Shown here one piece after another: positions 11,577-18,678 of a stretch of 22,777 nt of DNA. Position 1 is the stretch's first letter, and every line of letters begins with the position of its first letter. A program made the translations under genes and the position numbers. The notes beneath the pieces were generated by a model. That model searched no databases. It saw only the letters and a program-made list of their open reading frames with translations, and was not told the origin of the DNA. This stretch comes from a virus: positions 1-22,777 of the IMG/VR virus record IMGVR_UViG_3300043570_001584. One strand, given 5' to 3'.

Positions 11577-12025
11577 GTGGACTCCCCGTACTTCTTTATC
11601 ATGTCCTTGGACTGGACATCGGCGTTTAATTCGTAATGCTCTTGTTCAAACTTGTCTTTCTTGGAGTTTGCGGCTTGGCGCCAGCAGTCTGGACACTTCG
11701 TTGGGAGAGCCTGGTCTCTTACTCCGCCTTTGTACCCCTCCTGCATCTTGACCTGGTGGAGTTTGCACTCCCCGTGCTCGCATCCAGTTGTTGTCAGGGT
11801 ACTGATGTGGAGGCCCTTCTTGGCTAGGGCCGAAGAATTTTGAATAATTGCCTGTGTGTGCTCTGGTTTTAGGGCCGCTGTAGCCAATTCTGCATCTGTA
11901 TTGATGTGATGACCATAAAACATGATGTTCTTGTGAGGAATCCCAATTCCTGAGAGAGCGCTACGCACAGTCTGCTCACGTACTTCTGGCGAAGTTGGGA
12001 ACTGCTGCTCGTTAATGTTGCTCAT
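11573..12025 (-). CDS. Cys/His protein with tag-like INEQQF N-terminus, first gene of operon
   Basis: This 150-residue protein begins M-S-N-I-N-E-Q-Q-F-P, a variant of the tag with Ile and Asn at the first two places. Residues near 85-115 carry G-C-E-H-G-E-C-K-L-H and K-C-P-D-C-W, which could form a zinc site (C-x4-C-x2-H, C-x2-C). The rest is helical and charged. There is no Shine-Dalgarno sequence; AATAAT at 12032-12037 is 6 nt upstream of ATG on the minus strand, a leaderless arrangement. The family is unknown. Confidence 0.65.
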   Translation of the reverse strand: MSNINEQQFPTSPEVREQTVRSALSGIGIPHKNIMFYGHHINTDAELATAALKPEHTQAIIQNSSALAKKGLHISTLTTTGCEHGECKLHQVKMQEGYKGGVRDQALPTKCPDCWRQAANSKKDKFEQEHYELNADVQSKDMIKKYGEST

Positions 12026-12060
12026 GTGGCGATTATTGCCTATTTTGGCTACTGCCTCAG
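12026..12060 (-). promoter_or_regulatory. Promoter region of minus-strand operon
   Basis: AATAAT (12032-12037) lies 6 nt before the ATG at 12025. The 13-mer at 12045-12057 is identical to 9276-9288 before the other operon. The distance from the 13-mer to the ATG is 19 bp here and 17 bp there. No standard -35 box is obvious, so the motif may be a phage-specific promoter or activator site. Confidence 0.5.
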
Positions 12061-12485
12061 CCTAAAAGTCAATTCTTGGGTCTCCGACCTGGCCGACCCA
12101 TCACGCATACTCGCTTAATGGTGGGGGGGTCAACTTATTTTTACAATGTTTACATCATCACCTGACTACTAATCAGGTGCGATGTTGTTAACACACGCTT
12201 TGTTATCAGGTTGTACCAGTTACTTGGTGACAATCTTGGTGACGATGCAACGATGTAACTTCGGCTACTGCTATCTGAATCAGATCGCCTGTGTTTGCAC
12301 AACCAGCCTGTCAGTCATCTCGACCACTTGTTATCAGGTACTAATCACATCAATCATGTTGCTACCTGTTGTTATGTGTATCAGGTGATCGATCTCTATC
12401 TACATGGTGTACCACTACTTGGTACTAGATCACTCACCTAGCAATCAATGAATCTATCTATCTCTCTCTTCTTATCTAGTAATCA
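12061..12485. other. Non-coding stretch with inverted and direct repeats
   Basis: No credible gene is present. Visible structure: inverted repeats 12159-12179 (CACCTGA with TCAGGTG, loop 7) and 12409-12425 (GTACCA with TGGTAC, loop 5). ATCAGGT occurs at 12172-12178, 12205-12211, 12333-12339 and 12380-12386, and TTGGTGAC occurs twice at 12224-12244. GGTGTACCA at 12406-12414 recurs at 13309 and 13484. This is likely a binding-site-rich control region. Confidence 0.6.
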
Positions 12486-12905
12486 CTATCGCTCTTCTTG
12501 ATCAGGGGTGCTATCGCCCCCCTGTGACCCCCCATACTGGAATGAACTGCGCTCTAGGTATTCGATCGCATTACGCAATACATTCGGATCATCTTTCAAC
12601 AAACCAATTCCACGATTACAGTTATTACATAAATACCCACGCACTAATCCTGTTGCGTGATCGTGATCAATCGCTAACGATTTAGTTATGTTCTCTTCAT
12701 GTATTCCACAGATCGCACACTTGTAATCTTGATCCTCTTTGATCATTAATAAATCTTGGTAACTCATTCCAAACTGTCTTGGGATTCTTCTTGTGCGCTT
12801 TCTTGCTGATCGACAACTCATGCAAATCTTTCTGAAATATCCATGACCAGTTTTCTCGTACCGATCTAACGGCTTCTCAACTCGGCACTCTCGGCATTCA
12901 CGCAT
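12486..12905 (-). CDS. Endonuclease VII-like (T4 gp49 family) nuclease
   Basis: In this 139-residue protein, residues 60-117 match the recombination endonuclease VII family. C63-x2-C66 and C93-x2-C96 bind the structural zinc, and L-A-I-D-H-D-H-A-T-G-L-V-R-G-Y-L (78-93) carries the catalytic D-H-D-H, followed by N97 and the helix (V-L-R-N-A-I-E-Y-L). An N-terminal zinc part has C4, C7, C28 and C31. The family resolves branched DNA before packaging; stand-alone copies can also be homing enzymes. It lies alone inside the non-coding middle region. TACATT at 12912-12917 is 6 nt before the ATG. Confidence 0.88.
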   Translation of the reverse strand: MRECRECRVEKPLDRYEKTGHGYFRKICMSCRSARKRTRRIPRQFGMSYQDLLMIKEDQDYKCAICGIHEENITKSLAIDHDHATGLVRGYLCNNCNRGIGLLKDDPNVLRNAIEYLERSSFQYGGSQGGDSTPDQEER

Positions 12906-13371
12906 CGGACTAATGTAATTGAACTTTCAACTATTCGCTCGGACTTACTTACTCGGCGGAACTGGGCGGTATTGCGAGTTACTTCTGATCGCTGGACTTA
13001 TGCTGACTAGCGATCTTGGCGAGTTACTTCCCCCGATCAAACTAACTCTGATCCGTCTAGACAGTCGGGATCGATGTTAAAAGCGATGTGACCCACGACA
13101 CATCTCACGCTCAACCTCACACAATCTGTCTCACGCTCAATAGTCCTAATACGGCTTCTATGGGCTCTCTCAGGGCTTTACCCCCATTACTGGAATAAGA
13201 ACCCTATTCAGGGGGCGTTCGTTGATCTGCGCTGATCCTGTGAGGGGCAATTTCTTGATCCTGATCCTTACATTTAGATCGGCAAGCGTGAGTAAGACTT
13301 GTGAGCAGGGTGTACCAAGATGTCGTACAGGTATGCCATACTTGACCCCAGTAGCGCACTCGATGTGTGAC

Positions 13372-13406
13372 TTCTGATCTCAGAATCCTCTAGGGGCAGA
13401 TCAGAA
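13372..13406. repeat. 9-bp-arm inverted repeat
   Basis: TTCTGATCT pairs with AGATCAGAA around a 17-nt loop. Both arms contain GATC. No T-tract follows, so a terminator role is uncertain. Confidence 0.6.
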
Positions 13407-13466
13407 AATCATTCAAAGTGAAAAAAGCGAATCGTTAAAACTGGCAACAGGCTTTAACAATAATTT

Positions 13467-13556
13467 AATAATAAATAAAAATCGGTGTACCAACCTGCGA
13501 GAGATTTCCCTTAGTGGACAGTACTTGGGTGACGATCAATTTATTTATTTATTATT
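13467..13556. repeat. 13-bp AT-only inverted repeat
   Basis: AATAATAAATAAA at 13467-13479 is the exact reverse complement of 13544-13556. One GGTGTACCA lies between the arms. Possible DNA unwinding element. Confidence 0.6.
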
Positions 13557-13794
13557 CATAGTGACTAAGAAACTGCGATTTATTTATTCGGTAATAGTTA
13601 TCACTAATAACTAGTTATCAAGGCAGAAATTGTGCGGTCGAATTATCCGATGCAATAACACCGAAATAAATAATTGATCCGATCATGCTTGCTACGGCGA
13701 TGCGAATGTAATTAGTAAATACATTCAAGCGGTATATCAAGGGTACGGATTAACGATTAAGAAATTAATTGTGGATAGCAGTAGGGCTTAGGGA

Positions 13795-13986
13795 ATGAAG
13801 TGTGGAGATCGTTATGTAATTAGTGACGGAATGTCTCTACTAGTGAGTGCAGGTGGTAATCAATCCAACCGAATGCACATTGAAACTAGTTACAACAAAA
13901 ACAATCAGCACTTCTGCTTATGTGTTAATAGTGATCGATCGCTGATAAATGATCTGCGAATCATCTTTGGCGATCGATCGCTATGA
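13795..13986 (+). CDS. 63-residue protein, possibly first early gene
   Basis: The product is 63 residues with C3, C42 and C44 and no recognised motif. TAGGG lies 8 nt before the ATG. The gene is rich in GATC (several copies near 13935-13980, including GATCGATCGC twice), which may be regulatory as well as coding. It is followed by an 8-bp-arm inverted repeat at 13985-14005. Coding status is likely but not certain: the nearby region is non-coding and the gene is not coupled to neighbours. Confidence 0.5.
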   Translation: MKCGDRYVISDGMSLLVSAGGNQSNRMHIETSYNKNNQHFCLCVNSDRSLINDLRIIFGDRSL

Positions 13987-14005
13987 ATACATAATCGATG
14001 TATTC
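13985..14005. repeat. Inverted repeat GAATACAT/ATGTATTC
   Basis: Perfect 8-bp arms with a 5-nt spacer, overlapping the stop of the preceding gene and 39 bp before the next ATG. It resembles the GAATGTA/TACATTC repeat at 13704-13726. Possible operator pair or weak hairpin. Confidence 0.5.
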
Positions 14006-14043
14006 AATTCCACTAGTAACTACAAAAGGAAACGGAAAACAAA

Positions 14044-14217
14044 ATGAAACAACAAACCTTCATCGATAGCAACGGCAACATCGTTGCTCGTGGTCGTATT
14101 ACAGAGATCGCTATTGATCTCTTCTTGAATGACGGCACTCGCTTCTACTCAACTAAGTCTGATAACTACACATTGGACTTCATTAAAACACTAGACATCG
14201 TAAAGGTGGCTAAATAA
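14044..14217 (+). CDS. 57-residue protein of unknown function
   Basis: The ATG at 14044 is preceded by AAAGGAAACGG. The product starts M-K-Q-Q-T-F-I-D-S-N-G-N-I and has alternating hydrophobic and polar residues, probably a small beta-rich fold. It has no cysteine. The stop shares one base with the next ATG (TAATG). It opens a tightly packed rightward operon that runs to about 14989 and perhaps to 17926. Confidence 0.7.
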   Translation: MKQQTFIDSNGNIVARGRITEIAIDLFLNDGTRFYSTKSDNYTLDFIKTLDIVKVAK

Positions 14218-14330
14218 TGACTACAACTCTTGACTGCGCGATCTGCGCTAAACCTTCAACTGATCTTTGGTTCGTAAAACTAAACGATCAACCTGCCGTT
14301 ATCTGCCGATCCTGCAAAGGGGTTAAATAA
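14217..14330 (+). CDS. 37-residue zinc ribbon miniprotein
   Basis: Two knuckles are visible, C7-A-I-C10 and C30-R-S-C33, separated by a strand-rich part (L-W-F-V-K-L), so this is a classic four-Cys zinc ribbon. It shares one base with the preceding stop and abuts the next ATG directly (TAA then ATG). Several such ribbons occur in this plus-strand half, and their partners are unknown. Confidence 0.7.
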   Translation: MTTTLDCAICAKPSTDLWFVKLNDQPAVICRSCKGVK

Positions 14331-14627
14331 ATGACAACTACACGCACCTCTAATCAAAAGGCTGGCGATCTAATTAATAATCGGATCGGGTTTACTGGTA
14401 ACAATCTCTACGGAATTGTTACTACATTCAATTCAGTTATCTATGAGTACGGCAGACTTCCACAAGATTTCTGCGATCAATTAAAATCAGATCAACCTGA
14501 TTACATCGTGTACTCATACGGAACACCAATCGCTTGGCACACCAATACAGGTTGGTTCATTCCTGATCTTAAATACTCAGTTACAACATCGAAACATCAA
14601 GGCTATGTAAGGAGAGCAATCGCATGA
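14331..14627 (+). CDS. 98-residue phage/plasmid-type protein of unknown function
   Basis: The C-terminal part reads I-V-Y-S-Y-G-T-P-I-A-W-H and then W-F-I-P-D-L-K-Y-S-V-T-T-S-K-H-Q, a pattern I associate with small conserved mobile-element proteins of actinobacteria without a known role. K-Y-S and T-T-S-K-H-Q look like conserved functional residues. No metal site or membrane span is present. Its TGA overlaps the next ATG by 4 bp. Confidence 0.72.
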   Translation: MTTTRTSNQKAGDLINNRIGFTGNNLYGIVTTFNSVIYEYGRLPQDFCDQLKSDQPDYIVYSYGTPIAWHTNTGWFIPDLKYSVTTSKHQGYVRRAIA

Positions 14628-14719
14628 TTATTTTTATTCTTGCAGTAATCGCTGGCATTGTCGGTGTACTGATCGAAAACTTATTTTACGAATTATCACA
14701 AAAGAATCGGGGAATATAA
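14624..14719 (+). CDS. 31-residue single-span membrane miniprotein
   Basis: The ATG at 14624 has GGAGA 8 nt upstream. Residues 1-17 are hydrophobic (M-I-I-F-I-L-A-V-I-A-G-I-V-G-V-L-I), followed by a polar tail (E-N-L-F-Y-E-L-S-Q-K-N-R-G-I). It overlaps the previous gene by 4 bp and abuts the next ATG. It is a likely membrane peptide of unknown role. Confidence 0.62.
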   Translation: MIIFILAVIAGIVGVLIENLFYELSQKNRGI

Positions 14720-14989
14720 ATGAACCCAAGATTTACACTCGATGAACTCGGACTCATGCACACCATGATCGGCGTATCACTAGAGAATGCAAATGAGAAT
14801 GATGCACCTGCAAAGATCATTCATACTTTGCAATCTCTTATGGAAAAACTTGAACCGCTAATTGAAGAAGAGTGCAACATCTTCAACGCCTTTCAAGATA
14901 TGACAACACAACTCGATGATCTGTACCTTGCATCAAAGATCATCGTTAAAAATCCTGATGCAGTTACAACCGACTACCAAACTAACTAA
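14720..14989 (+). CDS. Acidic helical protein of unknown function
   Basis: This 89-residue protein is Leu/Glu/Asp-rich with long predicted helices (T-L-Q-S-L-M-E-K-L-E-P-L-I-E-E-E) and one Cys at residue 53. No motif is recognised. Its start abuts the stop of the membrane peptide. It ends 22 bp before the ATPase gene. It may be an adaptor for the following ATPase, by position only. Confidence 0.7.
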   Translation: MNPRFTLDELGLMHTMIGVSLENANENDAPAKIIHTLQSLMEKLEPLIEEECNIFNAFQDMTTQLDDLYLASKIIVKNPDAVTTDYQTN

Positions 14990-15011
14990 TCACCTAGAGA
15001 AACGGAATACC

Positions 15012-15896
15012 ATGTCTACAACCGAAAACAAATCCCTGTTCGTTCCTACATTGGAAAAAACATCACACTACATACCACGCACCTTTACTGGTGGCGTTAC
15101 AGAAGATGCTATGTACGACTTCGCACTTGCTAACAACATGAACATCTTGATCGAAGGCGATGCTGGAACTGGTAAAACAACTTCGGCACTTGCTTACGCA
15201 TCGAAACGCCACATGAACTTCTTTGCAGTACCTTGCAACTCTGCGATCGACTTCACTCAGTTAATCGGTGGCTTGTTCCCTGATGCTGACGGCAAACTAA
15301 AGTGGGTTGACGGCGCGATCACAAAGATCGTTCGTGAAGGTGGCTTGTTACTTATCAACGAGTTAAACAACGCACCAAAGAACCTCTCCCAGTACCTCAT
15401 GTCACTACTCGATGATCGCCGATCAATTACTCTCATGTCACATGACAACGAAGTAATTACTGCTCACCCTGATCTTCTTGTGGTTGCGGATCAGAATCCA
15501 AACTATCGTGGCACTCAGTTACTTAATGAGGCGTGGAAAGATCGCTTTGAAATTAAATTGCGATTCGATTACGACAACACGATCGAGAAGAAGATCATCA
15601 CATCATCTTCACTACTGGAACTCGCAAATGGAATGCGATCAACATCTCGCAGAGAAGATCACGCATCAGATCGTGGCACTATCTTTGAGACACCAGTATC
15701 ACCACGCATTCTAAAAACCTTTGAAAAGGTTGCTAAGGGCTTGTCATTCGACTTTGCTTGCGATGTATTCGTAAACAACTTCTCTGATGAAGAGCGACCA
15801 GCAGTCAAGATGCTTCTTGAAGGAACTTCATACAACATTCGAGAAGAACTAGGGCTCGATGCTGAACCGATCACAACCGAATACGCACAGGCTTAA
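15012..15896 (+). CDS. MoxR/CobS-like AAA+ ATPase
   Basis: In this 294-residue protein, Walker A is G-D-A-G-T-G-K-T at 49-56 and Walker B is L-L-L-I-N-E at 112-117. Sensor 1 is A-D-Q-N-P-N-Y (N162) and the arginine finger lies near R178 in D-R-F-E. The Walker B form and the following Q-Y-L-M-S-L-L-D-D fit the MoxR/CobS/NorQ clade, which remodels or loads metal into partner proteins, usually with a VWA protein. The next gene codes just such a partner. The ATG at 15012 is preferred; an upstream ATG at 14916 would overlap the previous gene. Confidence 0.88.
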   Translation: MSTTENKSLFVPTLEKTSHYIPRTFTGGVTEDAMYDFALANNMNILIEGDAGTGKTTSALAYASKRHMNFFAVPCNSAIDFTQLIGGLFPDADGKLKWVDGAITKIVREGGLLLINELNNAPKNLSQYLMSLLDDRRSITLMSHDNEVITAHPDLLVVADQNPNYRGTQLLNEAWKDRFEIKLRFDYDNTIEKKIITSSSLLELANGMRSTSRREDHASDRGTIFETPVSPRILKTFEKVAKGLSFDFACDVFVNNFSDEERPAVKMLLEGTSYNIREELGLDAEPITTEYAQA

Positions 15897-15898
15897 CA

Positions 15899-17926
15899 AT
15901 GTGTGCCTGTGGTAAATGTCCGTCATGCAAACGACAGAATGGAGTAACTGTGAAATATCACGATGCTATTGAAGAGTGGGAATTAGATATTCTCGGTGAA
16001 ACTCGTGACTCTCTGCGTATTAAAGCGCAGAAAGAAGAAGAGAAGAAGCAACGATTAGAACGCTTCACGCAATTCTTCGGTCGTGTTAATTCTGCATTCA
16101 CCTTTCGCAAAGTGACTGTGAATGTTGAGAACTCAACTATGGAAGCACCTGCTTGGTCAGGTGCATCAACTGTCACATTCAACTCTCGTGTCATTGGTGA
16201 TCTAAATGATGCTAAATCAATCGCTGGTATCAAGGGGCTTGATCTTCACGAGATCAGTCACATTCTTTATACATCTCGTGAAGGATCAGAAATCTTTGAT
16301 TATGTACGAGATAACAATTACTTCATGGCATACAACGCACTTGAAGATCAGAGAATCGAAACCTTGTTTACTGCAAAGTATCCGTCAACGATTGATTGGT
16401 TTACTGCCACGATCTTGATTCACTTTGTAGATAATCCAAAGGCATTCACTAACTCTTATCCGTTACTGCGTGGTCGTAGGTATCTCTCTACTGAGTTACG
16501 GGCTCGATCTCGTAACGCATATCCTGAACAGGATCAGATCAATGAAATCTGTGCAGTAGTCGATGAATATCGCACTCTTCTCTTTCCTGCTGATACTGAA
16601 AAAGGGAAAGAATTAATTGCGCGATTTAATGACCTGCTACCTAAGGGTGACGGATCAGGTAATGGATCAGGTGACGGATCAGGTGAAGGTGGCTCTGTCA
16701 GCCCTGCAAAGGCTGGTGAAGAGGGTAACTGCGTGATCCGTATCAATGACCCATTCGGTCATGGATCACGACCACATGAGGGCTTGGAATCTTCTGCAAC
16801 ATCACGACCTGTACCGCCTAAGAAGCAAGAGAAAGATCGTGATCGATCTCAGCAATTAGACAAGGTTGATGATGCAGAGTTAGCCGATCAGTTAAAGAAT
16901 AAACCGATCATTGATGTTGATATTAACGACATTGATTTTGGTGATGATGATTCTGATCTTGGTGATGATTCTGATCTTGATTCTGATCTAAATGAAGATC
17001 AAGAATCTGATCACGATTCTGATTCTAATTCTGCTGGTGATTCTGCTGGCGATCTAATTGATACATTGATTACAGATTTATTAGAGAATCTTCTTGATGC
17101 TAATGAAACTGAAATCAATAACATCTTGCGACAAATTGGTGGCTTACCTTCTCTTGCTACTAACAATTCTAAAGAACCTGAGTTAGATCGCTTTCATGAT
17201 TTAACTCCTGATGCAAATACATTTCAGGCATCTCTTTCATTCGGTCGTGAGTTAGAACGATTGAAAGCATCATTCGATCCTGCATGGGATCGCTATGAAT
17301 CACAAGGTCGCTTGTCTGCACATCGCTACTTGCGTGGTGATGAACTCGATACTGTATTCGATCAATGGAATGAAGGTCGTGAAGATGCGACTGAGATCGA
17401 ATGCGTGATCTTGTTAGACAACTCAGGATCAATGTCAGGACACAAAGCCTCTAGTGCGTACAAAGCCATGTACGCGATTAAGAAGGCACTAGATCGTGTT
17501 AATGCAAATACAACTGTTATCACTTTCAATGATCGTGCTAACACCTTGTATCGTGCAACTGATCGCGTTGGTAACACAATTCGTGATGCTGGTACTGGTG
17601 GTGGAACTAATGCTACTGATGCAATTCAGTACGCCACTAAATTACTTGCTGAGACTGAGAAGCCTGTTCGTATCTTCTATGCAATTACTGACGGAGATTG
17701 GTCAGGCAATCAAGATGCTAATCACGAAACGATCAAGCGCATGGCTCGTGCTGGTGTGCTTACTGCATTCGCGTACATTCCTGAAAGCACCGAACCTGTG
17801 GAACTGAATGCAGATAAATCTCACTATTGCGAGATCGCTTCTGTAATTCGTAATCCATTCGATCTTGTTTACATGGCTAAATCGATCGTGAAGTACGCGA
17901 TCTCTCGCCGTCTAGTAAACAACTAA
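15899..17926 (+). CDS. CobT-like VWA protein with HExxH motif
   Basis: In this 675-residue protein, an N-terminal Cys cluster (C2, C4, C7, C10) is followed by a domain with H117-E-I-S-H121 and N-A-L-E-D at 146-150, the spacing of a zincin-like metal site. Next are a Gly/Ser linker (~245-265) and a very acidic Asp/Ser segment (~345-390). The C-terminal VWA domain has the MIDAS motif D507-N-S-G-S-M-S. Pairs of MoxR ATPase and VWA protein work together, the ATPase acting on a target held by the VWA. Similar pairs occur in phages without a known target. An internal GTG at 15950 (GGAG 5 nt before) is a possible alternative start. Confidence 0.85.
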   Translation: MCACGKCPSCKRQNGVTVKYHDAIEEWELDILGETRDSLRIKAQKEEEKKQRLERFTQFFGRVNSAFTFRKVTVNVENSTMEAPAWSGASTVTFNSRVIGDLNDAKSIAGIKGLDLHEISHILYTSREGSEIFDYVRDNNYFMAYNALEDQRIETLFTAKYPSTIDWFTATILIHFVDNPKAFTNSYPLLRGRRYLSTELRARSRNAYPEQDQINEICAVVDEYRTLLFPADTEKGKELIARFNDLLPKGDGSGNGSGDGSGEGGSVSPAKAGEEGNCVIRINDPFGHGSRPHEGLESSATSRPVPPKKQEKDRDRSQQLDKVDDAELADQLKNKPIIDVDINDIDFGDDDSDLGDDSDLDSDLNEDQESDHDSDSNSAGDSAGDLIDTLITDLLENLLDANETEINNILRQIGGLPSLATNNSKEPELDRFHDLTPDANTFQASLSFGRELERLKASFDPAWDRYESQGRLSAHRYLRGDELDTVFDQWNEGREDATEIECVILLDNSGSMSGHKASSAYKAMYAIKKALDRVNANTTVITFNDRANTLYRATDRVGNTIRDAGTGGGTNATDAIQYATKLLAETEKPVRIFYAITDGDWSGNQDANHETIKRMARAGVLTAFAYIPESTEPVELNADKSHYCEIASVIRNPFDLVYMAKSIVKYAISRRLVNN

Positions 17927-17987
17927 CTGTCACTCTCTAGGTGACTACATGAGATGCGCTATTCGTGGAAGGCTGGCGCAGATCATA

Positions 17988-18024
17988 AGTGAGTGGGGCT
18001 TGGTTTTGTCTTGCCCCACTCACT
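17988..18024 (+). terminator. Strong hairpin, possible terminator
   Basis: AGTGAGTGGGGC (17988-17999) pairs perfectly with 18013-18024 over 12 bp around a 13-nt loop. It follows the VWA gene by 61 bp and precedes the next ATG by 33 bp. No T-tract follows; actinobacterial terminators often lack one. It could instead stabilise or attenuate the mRNA. Confidence 0.55.
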
Positions 18025-18057
18025 ACTCAAACAATTACAACTAAGGAGAATAAGTAA

Positions 18058-18678
18058 ATGAAATCAGCAGAACTCAAAATAGGTATTAAGTACGGCGTTG
18101 TTCCCTCATGGGATTATTCATCAGCAGATAAAAAGAACCCTGACAAAGTGCAACGCAGAGCCGTTGCTAATGCAGAGTTAGTATCGCTAGAAAAGTACGA
18201 GTACAAAGTATTTCGATCAGATACTCCTGATGATGTGCAATTCACATCAGCACCAAAGGGAAGTAGATCAGTCGGTTACATTGTTAAATCTTCTGACTGG
18301 GCTGGTAGTGGCGCACAAGGCGATATTTACTGGGTCGCAAGAGCGCAGGACATTGTTGCTGAGTACGCAACTCTTGAAACTCGCTGGACTGCCGAAGAAG
18401 CCGAAGAGAAGATTCGTGAGGCTAAATGGAAGGCAGAGCGTGAAGCCAAAGAACTACAAGAGAAGATCGAACAAGAGACTGCTCAACGATCTATTGATGC
18501 AGTAAAAGAGTCTCTTAGATCAATCATCGGTTCTCGTGCAGACAAACTCGATTTCGAGATTCGTAATCGCCGTCAAGAAAACGGAGAGTACAAAGTAAGC
18601 GGTGCTTGCACTATTGATGTACGCACTCTTCAATCACTAATCGAGAAGGTTCTCGAAGCAAGGGATATGGTGGCTTAA
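18058..18678 (+). CDS. 206-residue protein with coiled coil, unknown function
   Basis: The N-terminal ~105 residues form a strand-rich part (G-I-K-Y-G-V-V-P-S-W, Y-K-V-F, V-G-Y-I-V-K). A coiled coil (~110-160, E-E-A-E-E-K-I-R-E-A-K-W-K-A-E-R) and a small C-terminal domain follow. GGAG lies about 10 nt before the ATG. It is unrelated in sequence to the AAA+/VWA pair upstream and separated from it by the hairpin. The next gene begins immediately after its stop. Confidence 0.75.
   Translation: MKSAELKIGIKYGVVPSWDYSSADKKNPDKVQRRAVANAELVSLEKYEYKVFRSDTPDDVQFTSAPKGSRSVGYIVKSSDWAGSGAQGDIYWVARAQDIVAEYATLETRWTAEEAEEKIREAKWKAEREAKELQEKIEQETAQRSIDAVKESLRSIIGSRADKLDFEIRNRRQENGEYKVSGACTIDVRTLQSLIEKVLEARDMVA

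Larger units (their letters stand above)
12906..13794. other. Candidate replication origin/control region
   Basis: Almost 900 bp without a gene, between leftward and rightward gene sets. GATC is dense. GCGAGTTACTTC repeats at ~12976 and ~13018, and TCTCACGCTCAA at ~13103 and ~13131. A 9-bp-arm hairpin lies at 13372-13406. The AT-rich part 13430-13680 has a perfect 13-bp inverted repeat (13467-13479 with 13544-13556) and related runs near 13577 and 13660. Other inverted repeats lie at about 13598-13616 and at 13704-13726 (GAATGTA with TACATTC). GGTGTACCA lies at 13309-13317 and 13484-13492. The layout fits an origin with an unwinding element, but no initiator gene is recognised. Confidence 0.5.

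Noticed and set aside
12182-12388. A 68-codon plus-strand frame
   Set aside because: It has no ribosome binding site, an odd Cys/Thr/Leu composition and overlaps the repeats of the control region.
3515-13204. CCATTACTGGAA seen at ~3516 and ~13187, with a similar word at ~12531
   Set aside because: The contexts differ (intergenic on different strands and inside a coding end) and no flanking similarity supports a functional repeat.
12061-13794. CRISPR array
   Set aside because: Repeated words are short (7-12 bp) and irregularly spaced, without repeat-spacer periodicity.
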